A DNA stretch of 64,000 nucleotides from Onchocerca lupi. Taxonomy: Eukaryota > Nematoda > Chromadorea > Rhabditida > Onchocercidae. The notes below the pieces were generated by a model. It saw only the letters and a program-made list of their open reading frames with translations, had not been told where the DNA came from and searched no databases. The stretch covers positions 62,001-126,000 of the forward strand of contig JAOVVO010000151.1 in NCBI GenBank assembly GCA_028564675.1, read 5' to 3'. A program made the position numbers and the translations under genes. The first letter of the stretch is position 1, and each line of letters begins with the position of its first letter. Shown in pieces: positions 1 through 13,000 of the stretch.

Positions 1-128
1 AATAATGGATTTCGTTGAATAGCCATTGTCCATAATTGTTTCTTGTTTATAGCATTTGAATGTAAACACATTGCTTTCTTTTCGAAAGACCCAAATAAAC
101 AGCGTAAAGGATTCCAAAGTTTCAGCAT
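1..128 (-). CDS. Probable first exon of an unidentified gene, cut by the left edge
   Basis: On the minus strand an ATG at 126-128 follows the acceptor TTTCAG (131-136) by two bases. That is the arrangement expected for a spliced-leader trans-spliced nematode mRNA. From the ATG the frame stays open for 42 codons to the window edge. The start reads MLKLWNPLRCLFGSFEKKAM, and the stretch is less AT-rich than the DNA around it. The peptide begins with hydrophobic and basic residues, which could be a mitochondrial targeting sequence, but nothing in it is recognised. It lies on the same strand as QARS, 1.2 kb beyond the QARS stop, so a shared transcription unit is possible but the gap is long for an operon. 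A chance open frame of this length cannot be excluded. Confidence 0.4.
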   Translation of the reverse strand, partial: MLKLWNPLRCLFGSFEKKAMCLHSNAINKKQLWTMAIQRNPL

Positions 129-1339
129 AACTGAAAATGATAATAGTAACGAACAAAAATTGAAAATTCAATGAAATGTTGAAATTTTTGCAACTTATCT
201 GCGAAATATTCTGTAGCGAAAATGAAAAGGTTTAATGTCAAATAACATGCGCGAAAAGTTCATATCGAATTTTCAGCCTTCTATATAGCTATGAGAACCC
301 AATACATGACCTACCTTATTTATTCTTTTAAAGAGAACTCTTCTGTAAATATCTTTCTTATCACTATAGGAATGAATTATCAAAATTAAAATATGAAATG
401 AACCAACTCAATTAACAAGATATATTATATTAATCAATTACTGAAAACGAAAAATTGACCCGAGAATTGAATAAAAGATATGCACTATCTAGGATAAAAT
501 TGAGAAAAAAAATGGAAAAAATCCTCATATCCCTTCATTGTCTGATATCTTTTAACAGAAAACAATTTTTATCCCTGTGAATGCCTTATCTTTGACAAAT
601 CATTATATGGAAGTGCAAAAATAAGTTGAGAAAATTAGCTTTTGGAATTGTTTTTTTTTTTTTTTTTTACAAAACAAATTCAAAGAAACTTTCTCTTAAA
701 TAACAATCAAGCAACAATATGAAAAGGCACAGCATATACATTAATTAGAATTTAATCATATTCAATTAGTAAAAAAAAAAATAGAATATATTTCAATTTA
801 TAACAGTGTGTTCTCTCTTTAAAATTTATCTATATTAACATGTTATAGAAACTGGAAATAATAACAATAACAATAACATATAAGCAATATGCTAGAAAAT
901 CTCAACAAAATCAATATTGACCATTTCGAAATATGATCTCCTAATAATGCATGATTAGCATACTCCTCAAATTGACTAAAAATCTGCAGCTGCTTTCTCC
1001 GAAAAAGATGGATATCTTTTCCTATAATTGTAATGTTATGGTTACAATAACAAAAGCAATACGATCATAATTTATGAAAGCTCAATACGATTTCTTGTTT
1101 ATCGGTTTCTAATCTTTCACAAAATTACGCAGTATTTTTAAAAAAATATGTATTCTATATGCAAATATATACATGTATATAAACATACAGACATACTAAA
1201 CCTCAAATTAAAATATTAAAAACACAAGTACAATAAAATTAACGCATTTAATTTTCATGACTTCATATTGCCAAATGGTACAGTTAAACTTCTCAAAACA
1301 AAAACAGAGTTGAAAATTGTTATAGAAGAATTTCTATAA
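129..1339. other. AT-rich spacer downstream of QARS
   Basis: No exon with matching splice signals is seen on either strand. It should hold the QARS 3' UTR and the promoter or trans-splice outron of the left-edge gene. It contains poly-T (about 651-668) and poly-A runs, and one copy of a diverged repeat (about 1055-1165) that recurs inside the last QARS intron. Confidence 0.5.
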
Positions 1340-1975
1340 TTATAATCGCTTCTTTCCGCTGTCTTCCTTCAAATCCACTATACGATTAAATATAAGCTGA
1401 AAAACATATTAAAGTTATAAGAATGTTTACTTCATTCTTCAATGTTTACTTCGTTATAAGAATGTTTACTTCATGAAGTAAACATTTCTTTTTTAAATAT
1501 CGAACGATGCAACACAACATTTCAAAGCTAGTAACTCAATCGACCAAAACGCGGTTTGTCTTTAAGTATATTTGTATCTTATTCAAAGTTAAAAAAAAAG
1601 TGAAAATGACGAATGATTGTATCCCTCATCAAACTATACCATTCAGGTGAAAGTTATAACACAAAAATCCGAAGAAATTGGAAAATAACATATTCTGGCT
1701 AAAAAAATATTATATTAGTTCCTTGTTTATTAATTTTATGGAAAAAACTTATTCTCATAAAAATGTTTCTACCTAATAATAATTTCTTATCTTTTACATA
1801 GAATGTAGCTTCTAATCTGAATTAATTATCAAATATACTATCTGATAATTACACAAGTATCCAATACTAATTTTACGAACTGCACGATAATTTTTGAAAG
1901 TTCAGTACGATTTCTTGTATATCGGCTTCCAATCCTCCACAAAATTATGCAATATTTTAATAGAAATATTATGAA
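1055..1975. repeat. Two diverged direct copies of a roughly 100-bp sequence
   Basis: Copies lie at about 1055-1165 and 1880-1975. Both contain TACGATTTCTTG followed by TATCGG, a run close to CACAAAATTA, then GCA and an A/T-rich tail that in the second copy has become a (TA)n run. The copies differ at many positions, so this is an old duplication or two members of a dispersed repeat family. One is in the spacer and one in the last QARS intron. Confidence 0.6.
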
Positions 1976-4900
1976 TTATATATATATATATATATATATA
2001 CATAGAGCACATGAGCACGTAAAACAGCTATTAAATTAATACTGATTTTAAGACAAAAAAATTCTCAACCAAGAAAAGCAAAGCTTCTATATTCCGCCAG
2101 TTGACATTATGTGCAACAGAAAATCAATAACAACAGCTCTTACCTTCTCAGATGTACTATCTGGATCAACAGAAAAGAACCCAATTCTTTCAAATTGATA
2201 TCGATCATAGACTTTCGAGTTTGAAATTGATCTATCGATATATACTGGTTCAAAAATGCGCAAAGAATTCTAAATAATACTGATAAAATTTCAAGAAATG
2301 AAACAAATTTATTATTCCATAAACGAGATGAATTTGAAATGATTAATGAGATAACCAATATCTTTTTCTAGATCTCCAAAATAATACCGACTTGTTGGCT
2401 CAACATTTGAAGCAAATCCTTCTGATAAAAAATGATAAAAAAAAATTTCAATGATTGGAAAATAAAACTTGATGAATTTTATTTTACAAAACTCCCTTTT
2501 CTTCATGAAAACAATGGATGAATGTCAACATTAGACTATTGGAAAATCGACAAATCAGAATTATTTAGGACGATAAAATATCTCAAAAACGAAAATTCGG
2601 ATTTGAAAATATCCCTTTGAGTTATTATCCGGCATCATGTGATCCATAGAAAAAATCCCTATCATTCACTAATAACTATAAGTCATAGATACCTCATTGC
2701 AATCTGATATGAACCCGCCGGGAACCTCATTCGCATCCTCTGGATTTTTATGTCGAAATCTGAAACAAAATAAAGAGAAAAAAAAACTATCCATATATGA
2801 AGCAAAGAATATTTTAAACTTAAAAAAATAGCTGACTAATATTGGTGTGTAAAAATTTCATAAAACGATACTCAAAATTTGTTCTATAAATGTCATTCCT
2901 TATATTGGATGATAAAAGGAATGTGAAATGCATAAAGCACTTACAATCGTTCATATATTCGAACTTGACAATGGGCTGGATTTGCTACCCAATGTAAATA
3001 TGCTTTTGGTTTGTTCTCGGAAGAAAATTTTGATGCTCTCACTATTAACTCCGTTACTTCTCCGTTTTCATTCTGGAATAAACATCAAATTACGACTCCT
3101 AACATTATGAAAACAGGGAGCATAGTAAGAAATTATTTATTGCTGCACAGAATTAACTAATGATGAAACATATCATTTCAAGCTAAACTTAAAATTAAAC
3201 TTAAAAATCTACACTTTAGAATAAAATAAAATGTGGAATTTTCATCCGCTATTTTACCACGGTCAAATGGAACGATAGGAAAATATAATATTACATTTCT
3301 AATCAGAAAGACGGTAGGTACTTGTCGTGGGAGACTTTTTGTGCTATAAAATTAAGAAATTCCGCATGAAAATATACCTTTAATTCACTGAGAAACGATA
3401 TAACGATTCCAAGATATTTCAGACCAACTAATTTATTTTTTGTTAGTCGGTGAAAATTTCGATCCGTTTCATCCTGCAAATAACGATCTTTTTCACTCCA
3501 TTTATAGTTAAGAAAAATAAAAATTGGTATCAACATGAGAAACATACCAATTGCAATATACGCGATGATTCTCAAGTGTAATAAAATCTGACCTCACGAT
3601 AATCCGATCGCTCGATGAAAATAACACGATCCGCAGCAATGACATGTTGCTCACTGTGATCTGAATCGTTTGGAAAATCTGGAACTGATAGAGTGCATGG
3701 CAGCGATAATTCATCGTAATTTTCAATTGTTATTTTTAATGGATCCAATACAGCCATCGTTCTACAAATAATAACAAACCATATATTGAAAAACTGGAAC
3801 AAAGATATTCTTGTTGAAATTAATTTAAATTGATTTTTTTTATTTTGTCAAATGGACCAAAAAATGAACATAAGCAAAAAACATGCTATGCAATTTTCTT
3901 TGATTTTTCTATGATTTCAACGTAGACTTGTCAAAAATTTTGCGAAATAAGACAATGTAAGTACTGAAATATTTTTCGGGATAAAATTTCAAATTGAAAA
4001 TCGACTGGAAAATTATAATACCTCGGTGCGGTTTTGTTTAAACAATCACGTGCGGCAGCATCCAACATCTGAGGATCAATAAAAACTTGTGCTGTAGTAA
4101 GGCCCAAACCTACGACAAAATTATTGATTGCTTCTGGAGGAATACCCCGTCGCCGGAGTGCTGTCAATGTAAACAGTCTTGGATCGTCCCAATCACTATA
4201 ATTAAAGCAATATATGTTGATGACAAATATTTAATTACGCTATATCATCTATAAAAATGGATAAAATACAATTTCGATTTATTATTTCATAGAAAAGAAA
4301 AAGAAGCAAAAAGTTGTTTAAAATAATTAAAATAAAAAATTATGTGATGTAATGTCTGTTCACATACCTCACAATTTTATTATCGATCAATGCTTTAATT
4401 TTTCGTTTTGAAACAACAGAGTAATTCATATTTAAACGACCGTATTCCCATTGTACTGGGCAATAAATATCCAAAGAATTGCAAAGCCAATAATAACTGC
4501 TACGCCTGTAAATATCCGGTACCGAATATCATGCGGACATTATTAAACTTGCCAAAAAGTACTGAAAAAATGGAAGAGTTTAAAAAAAAAAAGTGGAAAA
4601 AAGATTAAAACGATAACTTTACGGGATGGAAATTATCGAGATATTTCGAACGATCGAAAATTGTGAAAAGAGTATTTCCAAGCATTTCTGTTACTTCGTC
4701 TAATGTTTAACGACAATGTAATGACTTGTAAGTTATTCATAAATACTACATAATTTACTTCTTTTCCATTTATTTCGAAAATAAAGCATTAAATAGAACA
4801 GTACCCATTAAAATCTCCAGAAAAGTAAATGAAATCCATATGACTTACCTTGATTGGAATTCTTTGGTACATAAAGAATGTGTTATATTTTCTAATGAAT

Positions 4901-7900
4901 CGCATAAACAATGAGTATAATCATATGTTGGATAAATACACCTAAATAACAACACATACTTAGTTGTCACGATTCCAAAATAATATAAGGCTTAATAAAA
5001 ATCAACAAATTATTAGAGTTTATACAAAACATGTGAAGAAATAAGTCAAACCATTTATTTCCAGTGCGGTGATGAGGAAGGTATTTAATCCTATAAGCTA
5101 TTGGATCCACTTTACCTTCTTCTAAAATAATTTTCAGTCGTAGCGTTGCCTCTCCTTCACTGAATTTACCGCGTCGCATATCCTGCAATTTCAGTTTACA
5201 ACTTCTGTTAACTAAGTAATCATCAAACGTCATCAATCAATGGCTCATAGTGAATAATGAATAAGCATCCGTAAGATTTCTTTGAAAAGATGATGTTTGT
5301 ACATGTCGATAAGAATATGAATATCTAGGTGATTATGTCCAGGTATTTTTTCTTAATTCGGCAAAAAACATAAACATCATCGACAAAATACATCATGTAT
5401 CGCCATGTCTCGAAATCTAGTAGTTTTACGTCGGGTGAATTTTAATCTTTAGTACCTATCAATTTGTAGGAATAAAATAAAATTACCTCGAAAAGTTGCA
5501 AAGATTCTTCCACCGAACGATTACGCCATGGTGACATAGTCACTTCAAAACCACGAATTTCTTCAACAGCTTGATGACAAACATATGCTAAGTTTTTTTT
5601 AATCAAAACAACTGCCCATTGATATAATTGGTCAAAATAATCGGATGAATACGTAATTTTATATGGTTTATAGCCTAAAAATGAACATTTATTATTCGAA
5701 ACTTGATAGAATTTGATGTCGAAAAAAAGCAGCACTTCTGCATTCCATAATGCAAAGTCTCGAATTAATAAATTCTTACCTAACCATTCTACCATTTCGA
5801 TAATACTTTTCGTAAATTTTTCTTCTTCTTTCTCCGGATTTGTGTCATCAAATCGAAGATAACAAATTCCATCATGAGCCTGCAATAAATAAAAGATGAT
5901 TTATAGCATCTCTTTATATTTTACACCATTATTTTTGACTTATTCAGCACGATAAATTACCTTTGCATAACCGAAATCTATATTTATTGCTTTTGCATGT
6001 CCAATATGTAATATACCATTTGGTTCAGGTGGGAAACGAGTGACAACCTGAAAAGTATGCATTCCAATGTATATTTATCACAATGAAACATGGAATCATT
6101 AAATAGAATAAAATATTAAGCGGATAAAAAACAATTGTATTCCTTATATTCAATTTTTGAAGAGAATAAAATATTTTGGAATCGGTCAAGAGCAATGAAT
6201 TCAAAAGATCGCGGTAATTTTAATAAAACAAACCACTTAATCACATAGAACATGAAAAAATAATAGACCCAATAAATATCAATAAATTATAAATGTTCAA
6301 AAAAATTCACTTTTCCTTTCACAGCCTTTACATGTTCTTTCAAAAGTTCCATAGTGTTCGGTGTAATAACATAACCACTTGTTTTATAATTTTCTCCAAC
6401 CTGAAATGCAAAAAAAAAAAAAAAAAAAAAACAGTAAAATCCATTACTTAACATTACACTGAGTTATAGCACAGTTGGTTCATTTTGAATTTTTTCGAAA
6501 CAGAAAACTGTTAAAAATGAAACTAACTCTGTGAAAAATCGTTTTTTTTCTCATTAGTTCTTCGACGGTATCCACAGTTTCTTCTTCTAAAAATTGTGAA
6601 TATATATATCTTAGTATCAAACAAACCATGCAACATTTAACTTCTGACTCACTCCTATATTGAAGCTTATTTTTATTTCATTTTTATTAAGTGCATTAAC
6701 TATTGGTTCTTAATGAATAATGGTAATAGCATTTAGTGTCAAGATTATTCACATCGCAATTCAGTGGATAGCACAATATGTTGCACCCACTGAGACATTT
6801 TTTTTCTTTCAAAGCTGTAGGTTTTTTAAATCTGGCCCAGTTAAGGATATTTCATTATTATGATGCTCTAAATAAAAGCAATAGATGGATACTAATGAAA
6901 AGTAAAGAAATAAAGGTGCATTTTAGGGTAATGAGAATTTAAAATAGTTCGACTTAAATAATTAAGTAACATACAACGTCAGATATGCAACAGGGTAATC
7001 TGAATTGATAAAAGCAGGATTCATTATGTAGCTAAAGAGAACACTTTTTGAGATTTATATGATAAACATAACATAAAAAAAAGAGAGGAAGAGGAGAGAT
7101 AAAACGGGAAAATTTACCTTTCTGTATACACTTCGGTTCAATATTTTTAGATGTAATAGCATTTGAACTGGATGTAGCAACCTGTTCCGATTTATTCTTA
7201 GATCCTTTTTCCTTTTTGGGATAAAGATCATCCACTGTCTTCGGACCCAACAGTAACATTATACAAAGATCTACTTCGCGTTTTACTGCTGAACCATCTG
7301 CCCATTTCAGTCTTGATTTTACTTCACCTAAAAAGAATTAAGTCACAAGTTTCCAAATTATAGAATAACTGATGGACTGTAAATCAAGAATAATCAAGCA
7401 AGATATCGTAAGCAAATTACATATAATTGTAAGTCACAGATCGAAAAAAGAAAGAAAAAAACAATAATAATGATGAGAAATAATGAAATAATATGAAAAA
7501 AACAATATGCATAACACGTAATGTCAAGCAAATTTGAGAAAAAGAATTTATTTTCAAAGTTTATTTGAAAATTTTGAAATTTCAATTGACAAACCCAATA
7601 TTTTCCCAGTGTTGAAGCTGTACCGCTGTTTTAAAATTTCTGGTTTGAATCTCTCGATTGCTTCTCTAACCTGGAAAAGCATTTAGTAATAATCGACCGA
7701 ACAAAGAGGTCTTACAAAATAAAGTTCCATTTCCATGAACTTATCAGTAATGTATTTAATTCTAATGGCAAAGTTCTGATATGAAAAAATTTCAACTTCC
7801 ACATTTCTGAGATTTACTGAAGAAACAGAAAATTGCATTTGTTTTTTCAACACTGCAATAGGCGTATAAGAACTTCATTTATAAAAATAAAAATAAAGTG

Positions 7901-8880
7901 CTTAAAAACAATTTTTGATATCATCAAAGCAAAAAAGATGCAAACCAAAAATGAAACAAGAGTAATTTTTGTATCCAAAAAGAACTGATATTGGAAGAGA
8001 TAAATAATTTTTGATATAATATTTTATGAGTTATACCTGATTTTGGATTTGTTCAGCTGTGACAATAATACCTACACCGCATGCATCCAGGAATTTCTCG
8101 TCATCTATTCCTTTCACAGCATTATTAAGCAAATATTCAATAGCTGCAACAAGTTGTGGTTCCGTTCGAATATTCCCATTCATAATATGACGCACAACTA
8201 ATGGAGTATGCTGTTGGCATTGCGGCTTCAGACGTGTACCCACGTGATATAACAAGGTGCCCTAAATAATTAAAAGATATCACAACCAAGAACTATAAAG
8301 AAATTTGCTTAAAATAGAGTTTTTCGGACAAATTAGTTTATAAATAAAAACGAAGCAAAAATTCATTGATTCGTCTTTAATACCATATTAAATAAAACAA
8401 TCTTTTGTGAAAAGATAGGTTAATGAAAGTTCATCAGTTTGGGTAAAGGAAAAGATAAATCCATGAAAGTTTATTAGTTTATTATAATGAATCATAAATA
8501 AAGCTTCAGTTCATTATGTTAAATTAGTCTACAATTAATAGCATCAAAGTTTCTGAAAGCTTAACACTTATAAATCATAAAATTCCTTTTTCTGCTAAAG
8601 TTTGTATCAAAACTTGTAATTTATAATACTTTTGAAGTTTATTTTCTTATTATTCTTCAAACGATAACATAGCATATGAAATGACACATTTGTGAATAAT
8701 ATGCATAAAATATGAAATAAAACATACTTGTTGCTTGGTAGCTACATCGCCATGTTCAGTGATCTTCAATTCTTCCTTAGCAATATCAACAATTTTTGAT
8801 AACCTTTGAGTAAGTGCACTGTTTTTCTGTGTTTCAATTACTTTATCATTGGATAAATTCAACCATTTTAATTCATCCAT
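1340..8880 (-). CDS. QARS1: Glutaminyl-tRNA synthetase, cytosolic (19 exons)
   Basis: Charges tRNA-Gln with glutamine in the cytosol; class I aminoacyl-tRNA synthetase. Exons on the minus strand: 8880-8728, 8261-8037, 7670-7595, 7327-7118, 6586-6528, 6400-6311, 6047-5961, 5879-5780, 5674-5487, 5182-5052, 4941-4849, 4505-4368, 4195-4022, 3761-3593, 3473-3378, 3072-2945, 2759-2693, 2269-2144 and 1396-1340. All phases match and give about 788 aa (human enzyme 775). Residues 1-240 are the eukaryote-specific N-terminal domain with a lysine-rich linker. RFPPEPNGILHIGH at 275-288 carries the class I HIGH signature, followed by YLRFDDTNPEKEEE. VSKRK at 502-506 is the KMSKS-type loop. The C-terminal anticodon-binding beta-barrel ends in FNRIVDLKED-like sequence. 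The ATG at 8880 fits the family N-terminus, with possible trans-splice acceptors 15 and 22 nt upstream. Nothing essential is missing. Intron 8 is only 105 nt and stop-free. Confidence 0.93.
1415..1488. repeat. Short tandem units ending in a perfect 26-bp palindrome
   Basis: The unit AATGTTTACTTC occurs three times in a row (1422, 1441 and 1461). The third copy runs straight into its own reverse complement, making a perfect palindrome at 1461-1486 centred on TTCATGAA. It sits just inside the last QARS intron, close to the final acceptor. Confidence 0.75.
1976..2000. repeat. (TA)n microsatellite
   Basis: An uninterrupted alternating TA run inside the last QARS intron, at the tail of the second copy of the diverged repeat. 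Confidence 0.8.
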
Positions 8881-10019
8881 CACTTTTCACTCCTACTGCT
8901 ACCTATAAAATAATCAGGATTTATAACCAGAATTCTAATCAGAAAAATAATCAGAATCTTTATTAGAATTCATACATGAAGAAAAAAAAATTTGATTAAT
9001 TTTCACCAATCACATATGACATCAATGAGCTTTTTACAAAAATATACGAATAAATACCTAAAGACATCCCAAGAAAGTAACTCATTTCCACGCAGGATGG
9101 AGATTTAACGCAGCTACGCAATGAAACATTTTTTTTTCCTTTATGGTATAAAATACATTCTGCATTTTTCAGTTGCATCTAGTTTATATTTTCTTTAGTT
9201 CTTACCATTCACTAGTTTGAACAAATGCAAACTTTTTGCCTAAACATTGATCTTAAATTCTTACTAAAATTTGGGAAATACAAGCTCTCACTGTCATCTG
9301 TCGATTTCGACAAATTGCAATTTCCAAAATATTTTTTTTAAATTGAGTGAAATAAACAAGATCCAATATTTTCCGATCAATGTACGAAAATCGTATAAGA
9401 TCTTAAGAAGATTCGGCAGATTCATAAGTCTTTTGCGATATCACGGGTACGTCTATACTAATCCCAGGAAGATGAGAGAAACCGTTTTAATAAGTTGCTT
9501 TTGTATACAGCAAAAATATCGGAAATAATTGAGAAGATATTAAGGGCTTGTACCAGATAATAAGTATTAGAGATTGAGAAAATCAACGAAATAGTTAGGT
9601 ATGAGTGAAGCGGTAGTGATTGAGAGTGACTTAAAATTATTAAAATTGTCAAAAGAATTTCAAATATGAATATGGTATAAAATGCTTGAATAATTCATTA
9701 AATAAGTGGTACGTCTCATTTGGTTAGTAAAGGGATATGTTTTCTTCGAATTAGAATATTTACATGATCCATAATTCTAAATCTCATGAATTTCTGTTTT
9801 GTAGTTCTGAGTTTAATAACCCGTAATTTTGAATCAAGATATCATGATCAGTGATTCTGGATTTGAATCTTTTCAATTTTTAACTCAAGATTTCATTCTT
9901 CTGGCATCACCGTTTATTAGTAAATTTATTGAAGTATTTTAATGCTATAACGATTCGTTGCTGTTGTCATTGTTTATTGCAATTCCGATTTGAATTTTCA
10001 TTTTATGTTTTCAGTAAAC
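8881..10019. promoter_or_regulatory. Divergent spacer between QARS and SMC1
   Basis: The 1.1 kb between the two outward-facing start codons must hold both promoters and the 5' leaders. No TATA box or known operator can be assigned by eye. Open frames in it (for example plus 9271-9528) have no splice or protein support. Confidence 0.45.
10009..10014 (+). promoter_or_regulatory. Likely trans-splice acceptor of SMC1
   Basis: GTTTTCAG ends five bases before the SMC1 ATG (TTTCAG then TAAAC then ATG). No coding sequence precedes it and the protein begins with the correct SMC1 N-terminus, so a spliced-leader addition site is the simplest reading. A cis-spliced 5' UTR exon is the alternative. Confidence 0.55.
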
Positions 10020-13000
10020 ATGGGGCGATTGCACACATTGGAATTGGAAAATTTTAAATCTTATAGAGGCAACCAAATAGTTGGACCATTCAAGCAGTTT
10101 ACAGCAATTATTGGTCCTAATGGATCAGGTAACTCTTTTTGATCGAATATATTTTACGTTTCAATAACGTAATTACGCAGCAAATATACCTTCATACCGA
10201 TTACGTAAAGATTCTGATAGTTAATTGTCCTCTGTCACACACTTGTATCGGCATTATTATCTTCAAAGTTCTCGAAAGACAAGTTTACAATGCCATTCGG
10301 AGAGTTTGAAGAATTTTTCAACCTTATTAAAGAAAATGCAAAGACTAAGAGAAATATATTTTTGATTATCTTGTTAGCTTTCAGTGAGTTGTTTTTCACT
10401 TATTATTTATTGTAAATTATTTATCAGAACAAACGAATTATCACTGATAACATTCTAAATAAATCAACTATGTGATATATTTTATGTTACTTTGTTGATT
10501 GATTTTATGTTTATTACTTATTTTACATGCAATTTGATCTAACAGTTGAAGCGTTATAAAATCCATTTCAGGTAAATCGAACTTGATGGATGCAATGTGT
10601 TTTGTGCTTGGCGAAAAAGCAAGTAATCTGCGAGTGAAGAAGCTACATGTTAGCTAAATATTTTTTTATACATTAAATAAATTTTCTTAATTGGATTAAC
10701 AGTTAATAGAACATGTAACCTAATATAATACGGTTGCATATTGGATCGATTTTCTCGAAAATTTACAGATTTACGATTCATACCTCAACCATATCGTATA
10801 TTCTATCCAGTTAAGATAATTCATGATTTTCGTTATTTAGATTGTTTCGCTTTTTTCCCTCTGATAAATTAATGTGTTTTGATAGCTGTAATTTATTAAT
10901 TTTGCACATTTTACAGGACCTAATACATGGCGCACCAGTAGGGAAAGCAGTAGCAAATCGTTGCCATGTGACAATGAATTACGAAGATGATGATAGACAT
11001 ATGCGTGCTTTTACTCGTTTGGTTACCGGATCTGGTTCAGAATATCGGGTCGATGGCAAAGTATTGCATAACATTTTAAATCTTTTAACTTTATTTTGCC
11101 GAAAATTTTTTCGAATGATTAGGTTACTTGAAGTTATTACATCTCTTAGACTAATTATAGTTGCTTGTATTACTTTATTCCCAGTTAATTATATTATTTA
11201 AATTGTATTACTGTCTTCTTAACTCATATTTTTTGATAAAGGTAGAAATATTTGATTGTTCTTTTTCTACTGTATCTTGAGTTTCTTTATTTTTAGTAAC
11301 TTTCATTCAAATAATTGCAGACTGTTACACCGCAACAATATGGCCACGCATTGGAAGAAATAAATGTATTCATGAAGGCGAAAAATTTTCTTGTGTACCA
11401 AGGGCAAGTTGAACAGGTTGCAATGAAAAACCCGCGAGAGCTGACGCAAATGTTTGAGGAAATTTCACGGTTTGGTTTTTTTTTTTTTTTTTCGGATATT
11501 GTATACGTGATTTTCATCAACTTAACTATTTCGCATTTAATCGTAAAATCATCTTTTTCATAAGCATCTAATTCAAGTATGAGCAAGTTCTTGAAAATAA
11601 ATCTTGAATAAAATATGTAATCGTTTAAAATTTTGTTTCCTTGCATAATTTTCCAGATCATGTGAATTTCAAGCAGATTATGATCGTCTAAAGGCAGAAT
11701 TGTCGAAGGCGGAAGAGGAAGCGGCTTTTAATTTAAATAAACGACGAGGAATCGCACTGGAAAAGCGTGAAGCTAAGTTGGAAAAAGATGAAGCCGAAAA
11801 ATATCAAATGTTGAAGGAAGAGCTGGTTTGCATTTCAAATATGCTTAATAATTAGCATACATGACGTTAGTGTCCTTTAATGATTGCTCTGTGTTAGATC
11901 ATATACAGGGCAATATATTTTGTCATCTTGTATAGCTTGGTAAATTATCATCAGATTGTCTATAAGTAACTAAGTGAAGGATAAAAGCAGATATCATCTT
12001 ACGAGGTATTAAAAAAGAAAAATTAATAGTATAGTCCTTAGATAGTTATTGAATATATCAATGTTATGAAAGAAATTTGATGGGAAAAAAGGAAGAATAT
12101 TTTTCAGTAATTAAAGAAATAAATACTAATTCTAATTGCTATTGCTTAATGATTGATTGGATGGAACAATTTGGTTCTTTACATCGAATCTTGCATTCAT
12201 TGATCCAGTTGCATCCAATGACCTGAAAATCTTCGTAATCCTATCATTGAAGAATAAATATATGTGGGATAGAACTAACTTTAAAGATGTAACTTTTGAT
12301 CTTGGTTGTTGGTAGTTATTGGCAAATTAATAGTATGGATTGTAGGAAGCGAAACAACGTCAAGTTTATCTTATGCAGTTGTTTTACGCAGAAAAAATGG
12401 CAAAAGAGACAACAAACGATTGGAAACGTAAAAAAGAAATAGTAGCTGAATTGACCAGTAAAAAAGTAGAATGTGACGCAGCCGTGACAGCGAAGCAACA
12501 GGAGCACAAGAAAGTTTTAAAAGAAGTTCACAAACTGGAAAATAAAACATCTGGGAAGGTATATTGTTTGAGATATGAAGATGTAACTCTATAGTCAGTT
12601 TTTGCTTCTTCTGTCATGAATGCGCATCAGCAATTTTCTGATGACGGATTAATGCTCCTATAGCTGATGGATATCCAAATTGATTTTCCATTTATGTTGC
12701 ATATTTTAGGATAAAGGAGAATTTTTCTTTTCCTGCACTCATAGCAATGGATAGATGTGCGATAGTGTAAAATATCTAGAAAATCTGAAAATATCCTGAG
12801 AAATACATTTGATATTTGGCATGCTCTATTTATTTAAGAGTTATTTGCATCGATTAAGTTGCTTGTAGTTTTTAATATAAAATGTTAATTTATAAGTGTT
12901 ATACATTATATCTAAGCATAATTTTCACATTAGCCATTTTTAGGAGAAGGAAGTAATGACACAAAAGCCACGATATGTTGCTGCTAAACAGGGAGTTGTA

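Noticed and set aside
2312..2506. Minus-strand open frame ending in the QARS region
   Set aside because: It lies in the intron between the QARS exons 2759-2693 and 2269-2144. Those two exons join in phase and match the family without it.
4408..4608. Plus-strand frame of 66 codons
   Set aside because: It is the antisense of QARS exon 12, which carries the VSKRK loop.
7394..7585. Minus-strand hydrophobic frame
   Set aside because: Falls within a QARS intron; Phe/Ile-rich translation of AT-rich DNA.
9271..9528. Plus-strand frame of 85 codons between QARS and SMC1
   Set aside because: No recognisable protein features, no acceptor before its start and no conserved motif. Could not be supported as a gene.
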